This document shows, one piece after another, positions 57,011-64,000 of a stretch of DNA of 64,000 bases. The stretch is taken from assembly GCF_000717275.1 (NCBI RefSeq), contig NZ_JNYV01000001.1, positions 434,001 through 498,000 on the forward strand, given 5' to 3'. The notes beneath the pieces were generated by a model. It saw only the letters and a list, made by a program, of their open reading frames with translations. It had not been told where the DNA came from and ran no database searches. Numbering within the stretch: the stretch's first letter is position 1; each line of letters begins with the position of its first letter. Made by a program: the position numbers and the translations under genes. Origin of the DNA: Kitasatospora arboriphila (lineage in GTDB: Bacteria; Actinomycetota; Actinomycetes; Mycobacteriales; Mycobacteriaceae).

Positions 57011-58072
57011 ATGTTCGGTGTGTTGAGCCCATGCGTGGCGCATTTGGATGAAGAGTTGGGCGCGCAGTGGCGTGCGCACTTGTGTGGTGTGTGTTTGGCG
57101 TTGAGGTCTTCTCACGGACAGATGTCACGGTTGACGACCAATACCGATGCGGTGGTGGTGTCGGTTCTTGTTGATGCGCAGCGTGAGTCGGCGGCGGAGT
57201 TGGTGTCGGCAGGGCGGTGTGCGTTGCGGGGCATGCGTGGGGCGCAGGTGGTCTCGGCCAGTGATGTCAGTGTGCGGTTGGGGGCGACGGCGTCGCTGAC
57301 GTTGGCCTCGGCCAAAGCTGCTGATGTGGTGGCAGAGCGGGCGGCGGGAGTGGCGTCGCCGTCCGTGGTGCGGGCCGGGGGTGCACGGTGGGCGGAGCCG
57401 CGGCTACGGTCTCGGGCATTGGCCGATGCGCCGGTGTCGGCTGCCATGGGTGGTGGGGAGTTGTTGACGCAGCTGAGTGCTCAGGCTCAGGTGGAGTCGG
57501 GGTCGGTGTCGTTGGTGGAGATCACCGAGAATGCAGCGTCCGCTGGTGCCGCAGTCTTCGCAGCGACGGCGGAATTGGCGGGAGCGCCGGGCAATCAGGA
57601 GATATTGGCGGGCATCGGTCGCGATTTCGGACGGTGTGCTCACTTGCTCGATGCGGTGGAGGATCTCGAGCGTGATCGAGCAGGTGGGGATTTCAATCCG
57701 TTGATCGCAACGGGGACCAGTGTGGAGTCCGCGCGGACAGAGTGCGTGCGGTTGGTGGATGCGATCAGGGTGGCGCTTGACGGCGTGCGACTGCGCGATG
57801 ACCGGCTGTTGCGGATGTTGTTGATCGGTGGTTTGAACCGCGCGCTGGTGCGCGTCTTCGGCCCTGGCCCCGATGCCGTGTTCACCAGCCCGGGACAGCG
57901 TCGTCAGCCGCAATTGCCTCCGTTCCACAAGCGGATCCTGCCGTGGATGGGCGTGTACTGCACCGGCTACGCCTGCTGTGCGGACCACACCAATCCGTGC
58001 AACGGACGCCGACATCAGGCCGCATGCGACGGCTGCGACTGCTGCAACGCCTGCGATTGCTGCGACTGCTGA
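57011..58072 (+). CDS. DUF5685 family protein with Cys-rich C-terminus
   Basis: A 353-residue protein of unknown function. The N-terminus MFGVLSPC and WRAHLCGVCLALRSSHG are DUF5685 hallmarks. The last 50 residues are very Cys-rich (CTGYACCADHTNPCNG, then CDGCDCCNACDCCDC), suggesting metal binding. Codon use differs from neighbours: leucine is mostly TTG and glycine and valine often end in T or G, hinting at foreign origin or atypical expression. No ribosome site is visible. It ends against a convergent membrane protein gene. Confidence 0.8.
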   Translation: MFGVLSPCVAHLDEELGAQWRAHLCGVCLALRSSHGQMSRLTTNTDAVVVSVLVDAQRESAAELVSAGRCALRGMRGAQVVSASDVSVRLGATASLTLASAKAADVVAERAAGVASPSVVRAGGARWAEPRLRSRALADAPVSAAMGGGELLTQLSAQAQVESGSVSLVEITENAASAGAAVFAATAELAGAPGNQEILAGIGRDFGRCAHLLDAVEDLERDRAGGDFNPLIATGTSVESARTECVRLVDAIRVALDGVRLRDDRLLRMLLIGGLNRALVRVFGPGPDAVFTSPGQRRQPQLPPFHKRILPWMGVYCTGYACCADHTNPCNGRRHQAACDGCDCCNACDCCDC

Positions 58073-58615
58073 TCAGCCGGCCCGGACATCGGCCAAGGAC
58101 CACATCGGGCCGACCAGCAGCCAGACAACCGTGACCACCCCGAGCGTGGGGAAGACGCCGTACAGCGCACGTGCCTGATCACCGTCCGCTACGGTCCAGG
58201 CCAGCATGAGAACCGCGGCGATCGACACCGCGGCAGCACAGATCCACCGTCCGAACATCTCCACCTCGTGCCGAAAGGCGTTCCTGCCCTTTGATTGCCG
58301 GGCCAGAGGCGGCGGCCCGTCGGCAAACCAGTGCGCGAACCTGACATCGGCCCACCTGATCAGGTGATGGGCGAACGCGACGGTCACCCCCAGATATATA
58401 CCGGCAAGGCGATGCACCGTCTCGACCTCGCTCCCCCGCTGCAAGTCCACTGCGACCGCACCGAGCAAAACCACGTCGAGCAGGGGCAGCAGAGCCAGCA
58501 CGATGACCGAGGCACGTTGTCGGTGCAGGAGGTATCGAACCGCCAGTGCACCGAAGACGACCACCCAGAAACCGACTTCACAACCGACGATCACAGCGAG
58601 AACAGGCGATTCCAT
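58073..58615 (-). CDS. Hypothetical membrane protein
   Basis: A 180-residue protein with four to five predicted helices (SPVLAVIVGCEVGFWVVVFG, then SVIVLALLPLLDVVLLGAVA and so on) and no recognisable domain. The start is uncertain: ATG 58615 begins directly before the first helix, ATG 58681 would add a basic CxxC-containing tail. It is divergent from the sensor kinase gene and could belong to the same functional unit. Confidence 0.65.
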   Translation of the reverse strand: MESPVLAVIVGCEVGFWVVVFGALAVRYLLHRQRASVIVLALLPLLDVVLLGAVAVDLQRGSEVETVHRLAGIYLGVTVAFAHHLIRWADVRFAHWFADGPPPLARQSKGRNAFRHEVEMFGRWICAAAVSIAAVLMLAWTVADGDQARALYGVFPTLGVVTVVWLLVGPMWSLADVRAG

Positions 58616-58742
58616 GCCGACGAGTTTCGGTCGGTTGCCGCACCCGACACATCGGCCACGAGATCGAGAAAGAGTCATCACTTGGGACGACGACCGCTGC
58701 CAGCCGATGTGTTGTCATGGTGGGGTGCAAGGAGGCGCCGCG

Positions 58743-59951
58743 ATGACAAAGCTCACCATCGACCCGGACCGCCGGCGCGATGTCGCAGTGGCCGTGGCAT
58801 TTTTCGTTCTGGGTATCGCGCTCTACGTCGGCGATCTGCGCTACTTCTTTGGCGGTGAGCCACTTGTCTCTGTCGTTCCGGAGTGGGTCCCATACGTCGC
58901 ACTCGCCCTTGCGTGCGCTTTCCAATCGCTGCGGTCGACCCGCCCGGACATCGCTCTCGGCGGATGCCTGGCCGTCATGGTGGTCGATGCGTTCGCCGGC
59001 CCCACGATCGCGGTGTGGATCGTGTACTCCGATGTCGTCTACTCCGTCGCGAGGTACGGTTCCGCCCAGACCCGGCGGGCCATGTTGCTGGCGAATTGGC
59101 TGATCGCCGCGGTCGCCCTGACCACGGCGATCGCGGGTTCCGGTGACTGGCGGGTCGCCTTGATGGTCATGCTGCTGGTGACCGCACTGATCGCCTCCCC
59201 CGCCTCATACGGCCACGCGATCAGGCAACATCAGATCGCAGCCGACAGCGAACGCGCCAGGGCTCAGGCGACCGAGGAACTGGCCGTCCGGGAACAGGAG
59301 GCCGCGATCGCCCAGGAACGTCGACAGCTGGCGCGCGATCTCCACGACGTGATCGCCGGCCACTTGTCGGGCATCGCACTACAGACAGCAGCGGCCCTGG
59401 AGACCGCCGACTCGGCAACCCGCGAGACAGTGCTGCGTACTGTGCGCGCAAGCAGCGTCGACGCACTCGGTGAGATGCGCACGATGATCGAATTGCTCTC
59501 CGGGAGCGACGATGTCGATCCTCCGGCCACCGCAGCCATGGCCCGGGTGGACCGGTTGATCGACGCCGCACGGGCCGCCGGTTCTCCCGTGCGGGCGACG
59601 ATCGTCCACTCGCGCCTGGCCCCGGCCACCGACATCGCCGCCTTCCGCATCATCCAGCAGGCCATCACCAACGCAACAGTCCACAGTCCCGGCAGTGCCA
59701 TCGAGATCGATGTGCAGCAAGACGATTCGTCTCTGACGATCGCGGTGACGAACCCTGTGACGGACGGAACCACGGCAGCCCTGCCGGACGCCGGCCACGG
59801 CATCACGAACATGAGGATGCGCGCGACGTCGGTGGGCGGGGTACTCGAAGTCTCTGTCTCACAAGGACGTTGGCGAGTGTTCGCGCAGTTGCCGACCATT
59901 GTCCTCGACACCACCGCCGGCATATCGACCACGTCGGCAGGGTCCCGATGA
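58743..59951 (+). CDS. Sensor histidine kinase (NarL/DesK-type, HisKA_3)
   Basis: A 402-residue kinase. Four to five N-terminal helices (about 15-150) form a membrane sensor without a large outside domain; a coiled-coil linker leads to RRQLARDLHDVIAGHLSG with phospho-acceptor His201. The ATPase domain includes QAITNATVHS (N-box) and DAGHGITNMRMRA (G-box). AAGGAGG precedes ATG 58743. The signal is unknown. It overlaps the regulator gene by 4 bp. Confidence 0.9.
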   Translation: MTKLTIDPDRRRDVAVAVAFFVLGIALYVGDLRYFFGGEPLVSVVPEWVPYVALALACAFQSLRSTRPDIALGGCLAVMVVDAFAGPTIAVWIVYSDVVYSVARYGSAQTRRAMLLANWLIAAVALTTAIAGSGDWRVALMVMLLVTALIASPASYGHAIRQHQIAADSERARAQATEELAVREQEAAIAQERRQLARDLHDVIAGHLSGIALQTAAALETADSATRETVLRTVRASSVDALGEMRTMIELLSGSDDVDPPATAAMARVDRLIDAARAAGSPVRATIVHSRLAPATDIAAFRIIQQAITNATVHSPGSAIEIDVQQDDSSLTIAVTNPVTDGTTAALPDAGHGITNMRMRATSVGGVLEVSVSQGRWRVFAQLPTIVLDTTAGISTTSAGSR

Positions 59952-60622
59952 TCCGGGTCGTGATCGCAGACGACCACGCCGCCATCCGCGCGGGGCTCCG
60001 CCTCATGCTCGACGGCGTGAACGACATCGAGGTCGTCGGCGAGGCCGTCGACGGAGATGACGCCGTCCGGCTCGTCGCGGAACTCCACCCAGACGTGGTT
60101 CTGATGGACATCCGTATGCCGGGCACCGACGGGATCGCGGCCACCGCTCTCATCGGCGCCACCCACGACGCCAACGTGCTGATCCTCACCACCTTCGACA
60201 TCGACGACTATCTCTTCGCGGCGCTGCGCGCCGGAGCGGCCGGGTTCATGCTCAAGACCGCCACCGCAACAGAACTGGTGTCGGCAGTCACCGCGGTGGC
60301 GCGGGGGGACGCTGCCCTTGCCCCCGAAGTGACCCGCAGGGTCATCGAACGGTTCACCGACCGCCACCCGTCGCCGGCGGCCGAACCCGATCGTGTCGTG
60401 GCACGCGGGCTTGCCGAGCTGACCGAGCGCGAACGCGACGTGTTGGCGGCACTGGGACGCGGACTGTCGAACGCGCAGATCGCCTCGGAGTTGTTCATCG
60501 GAGAGACGACCGTCAAGACTCACGTGTCACGGGTACTGACGAAACTCGGGCTCCAGTCCCGTGTGCAGGCCGCGATCATCGCCCGCGAACACGGTGTCGT
60601 CAGACCCGACGGCACCCGTTGA
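59948..60622 (+). CDS. NarL-family response regulator
   Basis: A 224-residue transcription regulator: receiver domain with VVIADDH, phospho-acceptor Asp54 (LMDIRMP) and LTTFDIDDYLFAAL; LuxR-type helix-turn-helix from about 155 (ELTERERDVLAALGRG, ETTVKTHVSRVLTKLG). ATG 59948 lies in an ATGA overlap with the kinase stop, so the pair is one transcript. Confidence 0.95.
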   Translation: MIRVVIADDHAAIRAGLRLMLDGVNDIEVVGEAVDGDDAVRLVAELHPDVVLMDIRMPGTDGIAATALIGATHDANVLILTTFDIDDYLFAALRAGAAGFMLKTATATELVSAVTAVARGDAALAPEVTRRVIERFTDRHPSPAAEPDRVVARGLAELTERERDVLAALGRGLSNAQIASELFIGETTVKTHVSRVLTKLGLQSRVQAAIIAREHGVVRPDGTR

Positions 60623-60639
60623 CACTCCAGACCTGGCAG

Positions 60640-60993
60640 TCAGTTCAGTTGTGGATATCGGCCGGAGTCGTCCGTCTCGTACCGTTCCACTCCGATGACC
60701 GCGCTTGTCGGCAGAGAGTCGTACAGGTGCGGGAACTGCGTTCCGTCATCGCTCGGTGGGTCGCCGTCTTCCCACACGATCTCGCCGCCCACGCGTTGCG
60801 GATCGATGCTCAACAGAACGAGATCGGAATGATCTCGGTAGAGCAGGTTGGCCGGGATGTGGACTTGTGTGCGTTCAGAGAGGTGCACGAACCCCTGCTG
60901 TGTCAGCGACTCCGGTTCCAGGACGCCACTCGAACGCGCCTCGAGCCAGTCGGATATCGAGCACAGATGAACCAGGTGGACGCCGTCACTCAC
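60640..60993 (-). CDS. DUF952 domain protein
   Basis: A 117-residue soluble protein of the DUF952 family: HLCSISDWLEA, QQGFVHLSERTQV, LVLLSIDP and FPHLYDSLP are conserved. The fold is related to ADP-ribosyltransferase-like or glutathione-transferase-adjacent proteins, but no activity is established. It converges on the response regulator with a 17-bp gap and lies 18 bp after the EamA gene. Confidence 0.85.
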   Translation of the reverse strand: MSDGVHLVHLCSISDWLEARSSGVLEPESLTQQGFVHLSERTQVHIPANLLYRDHSDLVLLSIDPQRVGGEIVWEDGDPPSDDGTQFPHLYDSLPTSAVIGVERYETDDSGRYPQLN

Positions 60994-61011
60994 CCTTACC
61001 AGCCTGCCGCA

Positions 61012-61971
61012 TCAACCGGTACCTGCGCCAGAGTCAATTTCGGACGATCGCGCCGTGAAGACGATCGCGGCGACCACCAGTACCATTCCGCACATCTCGG
61101 TCCACGAAGGCACCTGCGCCAATGCGATGGCACCCACCACCGTCGCCGTCAGCGGCAGCAGTGCGAGCAGCAAGGCGAACTGGGACCGGCCGAGCCGGGC
61201 AAGCACCACCTGGTCGAGCAGATACGGCACGGCGCTCGACAACACGCCGACCGCAACCCCGAGCGCCAGCACCCGCCAGCTCCAGAGTTCCCCGGGCGAG
61301 ATGGTCGTCGTGATGCCTATCACCACCGGGGCGCAGATGGCCCCGGCGACGCTGAGGCCGATGGCCAGGTCGTCGATCCCGTTGCGCCACGCGGGGCCGG
61401 CCGGCGCGGACTCGGCATGTACGTTCCCCGTCGACACCATCTTGCCGACCACGATGTAGCCGGCCCACAATCCGGCTGCCACCAGGGCGAACAGGACACC
61501 GAGCGGCGCACCGGAGGAACTCGCCCCGCTGAGCAGTACGACGCCCACCAGCACCGACACCACCGCAATCCCGTCCGACATCTTCCGCGAACCCGCTGCT
61601 GCGACGACGATCGGCCCCAGGAATTCGATCGCGACGGCCACCCCCAGGTCGATATGATCGATCGCCAGGTAGAAGGCCATGTTCATACCCATGGTGATCA
61701 GCCCGAAAGCAGCTGCGATCGCGAGGCGGCGAGGTGGATAGGAACCCTGCCCCCTCGGCCATCGCCGCGCTGCGATCGGCCACCACAGTGCCAACAGCAC
61801 AAGCCCTGCGGCGGTGGCCCGAAGCCAGGCCACCGCTGCCGGATTGAGCTGGGAGAACAGCGGCACCGCAACCGATGCGCCGACGTACTGGCACACCGCC
61901 CCGATGATGAAGAGCAGAGGTAGATTGGCGGAGATCCGTTCCGACCGAGAGGGATCGACACGGCTGGTCAT
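61012..61971 (-). CDS. EamA/RhtA-family exporter
   Basis: A 319-residue membrane transporter with ten helices in two EamA repeats (LLFIIGAVCQYVGASVAVPL... and LGVLFALVAAGLWAGYIVVG...). RhtA relatives export threonine, homoserine or similar metabolites; the substrate here is unknown. ATG 61971 is the predicted first base of the transcript. The frame upstream of it has no support. Confidence 0.9.
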   Translation of the reverse strand: MTSRVDPSRSERISANLPLLFIIGAVCQYVGASVAVPLFSQLNPAAVAWLRATAAGLVLLALWWPIAARRWPRGQGSYPPRRLAIAAAFGLITMGMNMAFYLAIDHIDLGVAVAIEFLGPIVVAAAGSRKMSDGIAVVSVLVGVVLLSGASSSGAPLGVLFALVAAGLWAGYIVVGKMVSTGNVHAESAPAGPAWRNGIDDLAIGLSVAGAICAPVVIGITTTISPGELWSWRVLALGVAVGVLSSAVPYLLDQVVLARLGRSQFALLLALLPLTATVVGAIALAQVPSWTEMCGMVLVVAAIVFTARSSEIDSGAGTG

Positions 61972-61977
61972 GGGCTC

Positions 61978-61983
61978 ACTGTA
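61978..61983 (-). promoter_or_regulatory. Leaderless -10 box of the EamA gene
   Basis: On the minus strand TACAGT ends exactly six bases before ATG 61971, the geometry seen at aftC, DUF3000, DUF3093, dut and zapE. The rest of the 254-bp divergent gap (61972-62225) shows no gene; the DUF7455 promoter must lie within it but no clear -35/-10 pair was found. Confidence 0.6.
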
Positions 61984-62225
61984 AACACGACGACCGCGGT
62001 GATGACCCGGCGAGGTAGCCGTACTGGGACGCATTTCATAGGTCCGCGATACACGGATGTTGCCTATCGAAAGCCTGCTGTTACGGGTGAGTGACGACAC
62101 ACGCCGAGGCACCCGGGAACAAAGCCGAATCCCTGATCGTCTGAAAGAGTGAGAGTGGATGCACCACCCCGGTGTGTTAGCTCGCGAAGGGACCGCGCCA
62201 GCGCAGGCCCGGGACGGAGGAAAAA

Positions 62226-62432
62226 ATGTCAGAGACCATCACCACGCCCCCGATCTCCATGCCGTTGACCACTGCCGACCGCTGTGATCGATGTGGTGCA
62301 GCAGCCCGTGTACGCGCTGTTCTCTCCACAGGTGGCGAGTTGCTGTTCTGCCGCCACCACTTCAACGAGCACGAAGCCCGGCTGGTGGACATGGGCGCCA
62401 CCGTGATCACGAACGAGGAAGAGCTCGTCTGA
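62226..62432 (+). CDS. DUF7455 small zinc-binding protein
   Basis: A 68-residue protein with a Cys/His cluster: DRCDRCGAAARV then FCRHHFNEHE, typical of the actinobacterial DUF7455 family found near sigA/sigB. Function unknown; metal binding is inferred from the ligands. GGAGG lies 6 nt before ATG 62226, one of the strongest ribosome sites in the window. Confidence 0.9.
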   Translation: MSETITTPPISMPLTTADRCDRCGAAARVRAVLSTGGELLFCRHHFNEHEARLVDMGATVITNEEELV

Positions 62433-62447
62433 CACGCCGACAACACA

Positions 62448-62486
62448 ACACCGCCGCGGTTCACTCACTGTGAACCGCGGCGGTGT
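62448..62486. terminator. Bidirectional terminator between DUF7455 and the helicase gene
   Basis: ACACCGCCGCGGTTCAC (62448-62464) and GTGAACCGCGGCGGTGT (62470-62486) form a perfect 17-bp stem with a 5-base loop between two converging genes. It is the most stable hairpin noticed in the window. Confidence 0.9.
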
Positions 62487-62528
62487 CGTTTGCGGGGTCG
62501 GTCCGGGCGCGGGACCTTCTCACGAGTC

Positions 62529-64000
62529 CTAACGCCAGGTGCGCAGCGCCTCGATCCGAGCCTGCAGTTGTTCTGCCGTGGCCATCGCTGTCGGCGGTCC
62601 CCCGAGCTTCGCACGCAGCTCGTTGTGGACCAGGCCGTGCGGTTTTCCGGTCCGGTGGTGGTGCATCGCGACAAGGCTGTTCAGCTCCCGGCGCAGCGCA
62701 CTGAGCTGATTGCCCACGGTGGGTTCGCGCGGTGCGGCCGGCGCAGCCGCGGGACCGGCACTGCGGGCCTCGATCTGATCGGACTGCCGCTTCTGCAACA
62801 GGTCCCGCACCTGGTCGGCATCGAGCAGCCCCGGAAGGCCGAGGTAGTCGGCCTCCTCGTCGCTCCCGGAGAACGTTGCCGTGCCGAACGAGGATCCGTC
62901 GAAGATCACCTGATCCAACTCGGCGTCGGCGTGCAAGGACTCGAATCCCCGTTCGTCGTCCTTCTCGTCCTTAGTCTTGTTGGCGTCGTTCAACAGCGCG
63001 TCGTCGAGTCCCTCGGACTCGCGATGGGGTTTGCCGAGCACATGGTCACGTTGGGCCTCGAGCTGGCTGGCCAGTTGAAGCAGCACGGGCACCGAGGGCA
63101 GGAACACACTCGCGTTCTCTCCCGGCCGCCGCGACCGGACGAACCGGCCGATCGCCTGAGCGAAATACAACGGGGTCGATGCACTGGTGGCGTAGACGCC
63201 GACTGCCAGGCGCGGCACGTCGACGCCCTCCGACACCATGCGGACCGCGACCATCCACTCATCGTCGGAGTCACCGAATTCCGCGATCCTGCTCGACGAC
63301 TTGGGGTCGTCGGACAAGACGAGCGCCGGGGCCTTACCGGTGATGGCCTGCAGGAGTTCGGCGTAGTCGCGTGCGACGGTCTGATCGCTGGCGATCACCA
63401 GCCCACCGGCATCGGGCATCCCTGATTTGCGGAGCTGCCGCAGCCGGGTGTGGGCGGCCTGCAGCACAGCGGGGATCCAGTCTCCGTGTGGGTCCAGGGC
63501 GGTCCGCCAGGCGCGGGCGGTGTGCTCGGCCGACAGCGGCTCGCCCAGGCGGGCAGTGAACTCCTCCCCCGCGTTGTTGCGCCAGCTTGCCTCCCCGGAG
63601 TACGCGAGGAAAACAACGGGCCGGACCACACCGTCCGCAAGGGCATCGGAATACCCGTACACGTAGTCGGCGACCGAACGGGCTCCACCGCCCGGCTCGG
63701 GTTCGTAGTTGATGAACGGGATGGGGCTGTCGTCGGACCGGAACGGGGTTCCCGTCAACGCCAAGCGCCGGGTCGCGTCGGAGAACGCCTCGCGGATCGC
63801 ATCTCCCCAACTCTTCGCGTCGCCTCCGTGGTGGATCTCATCGAGGATCACCAGGGTGCGGCGGTTCTCGGTTCGCACCCGGTGTCGAGCCGGGTGCGCC
63901 GCGACCTGCGCGTAGGTCACCACGACACCCTGAAAGTCCGAACTGGTCTGGCCGGTGCTGTTGCTGAAACGTGAATCGAGGGCGATCCCCGCGCGTGCGG
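62529..64000 (-). CDS. Superfamily 2 DEAD/DEAH-type helicase (N-terminus beyond window)
   Basis: The frame stays open to the right edge, so the N-terminal part with the Walker A loop is missing; about 490 residues are visible. Walker B is DEIHHGGD, motif III LALTGTPFRS, motif VI AIGRFVRSRRPGE, with VSEGVDVPRL between, typical of SF2 restriction-type or XPB-like helicases. The C-terminal 110 residues form a helical tail (NQLSALRRELNSLVAMHHHRTG). Its substrate, DNA or RNA, cannot be told. Confidence 0.9.
   Translation of the reverse strand, partial: ARAGIALDSRFSNSTGQTSSDFQGVVVTYAQVAAHPARHRVRTENRRTLVILDEIHHGGDAKSWGDAIREAFSDATRRLALTGTPFRSDDSPIPFINYEPEPGGGARSVADYVYGYSDALADGVVRPVVFLAYSGEASWRNNAGEEFTARLGEPLSAEHTARAWRTALDPHGDWIPAVLQAAHTRLRQLRKSGMPDAGGLVIASDQTVARDYAELLQAITGKAPALVLSDDPKSSSRIAEFGDSDDEWMVAVRMVSEGVDVPRLAVGVYATSASTPLYFAQAIGRFVRSRRPGENASVFLPSVPVLLQLASQLEAQRDHVLGKPHRESEGLDDALLNDANKTKDEKDDERGFESLHADAELDQVIFDGSSFGTATFSGSDEEADYLGLPGLLDADQVRDLLQKRQSDQIEARSAGPAAAPAAPREPTVGNQLSALRRELNSLVAMHHHRTGKPHGLVHNELRAKLGGPPTAMATAEQLQARIEALRTWR

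Overview
The window is high-GC actinobacterial chromosome from the order Mycobacteriales, most likely Gordonia or a close relative such as Williamsia. The evidence is the mycolata-type envelope genes (pimA, patA, pgsA, aftC, cei), the actinobacterial DUF3000/3093/3159/3710/4193/5685 families, the many GTG starts and GTGA/ATGA stop-start overlaps, and a gene order that follows, from memory, the M. tuberculosis hisS-to-sigA segment (about Rv2580c to Rv2708c). No rRNA, insertion sequence, integrase, prophage or CRISPR array is visible.

Layout. 1-1157: the end of a DUF885 protein faces hisS; the gap is filled by two 21-bp repeat arrays in opposite orientation, and a 59-codon exported-protein gene overlaps the hisS stop. 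1154-17314: a long minus-strand housekeeping series (tesB-pdxT-yebC-ruvCAB-yajC-secDF-solute-binding lipoprotein-apt-rel, then the MBL hydrolase and hisS), interrupted only by a plus-strand cyclophilin gene. 17390-20856: a four-gene phospho-signalling cassette (RDD/zinc-ribbon/FHA-like membrane protein, PP2C phosphatase, FHA-HTH protein, LuxR-type regulator) between pdxS and tesB. 20889-28446: pdxS, then the phosphatidylinositol mannoside operon thrS-HIT-pgsA-patA-pimA-lemA-like and a small membrane protein. 28569-29174: four tRNA genes and a strong terminator. 29226-42228: small acetyltransferase and hypothetical genes, zapE, a reductase, a lipoprotein hydrolase, aftC, the coproporphyrin-dependent haem genes hemQ-hemY-hemE, an RNase D-like gene and dxs. 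42317-47268: a TRAM methyltransferase, a KimA-type potassium importer and two TrkA proteins. 47240-56882: DUF3159, OB-fold, hydrolase, DUF3710, dut, DUF3093, DUF4193, cei, suhB, ppgK, sigA and a monoacylglycerol-lipase-like hydrolase. 57011-64000: a more variable tail with a Cys-rich DUF5685 protein, a NarL-type two-component system, DUF952, an EamA exporter, DUF7455 and an incomplete helicase gene.

How the parts work together. thrS to pimA makes phosphatidylinositol (PgsA) and its first mannosylation and acylation (PimA, PatA). yajC/secD/secF form the accessory Sec complex. ruvC-ruvA-ruvB resolve Holliday junctions. pdxS/pdxT make pyridoxal phosphate although the signalling cassette and tesB separate them. 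hemE/hemY/hemQ cover steps of the coproporphyrin-dependent haem route. KimA and two TrkA proteins probably form a potassium uptake unit. At least six genes have a TANNNT -10 box exactly six bases before the start codon, which predicts leaderless transcripts; dut and the DUF3093 gene share one such divergent site.

The features that known gene families do not explain are the mirrored 21-bp arrays (591-983), the small exported-protein gene downstream of hisS, the FHA/PP2C cassette with its 16-bp dyad, the serine-less lipoprotein hydrolase and the Cys-tailed DUF5685 protein. All assignments were made by reading the sequence; none was checked by a database search.
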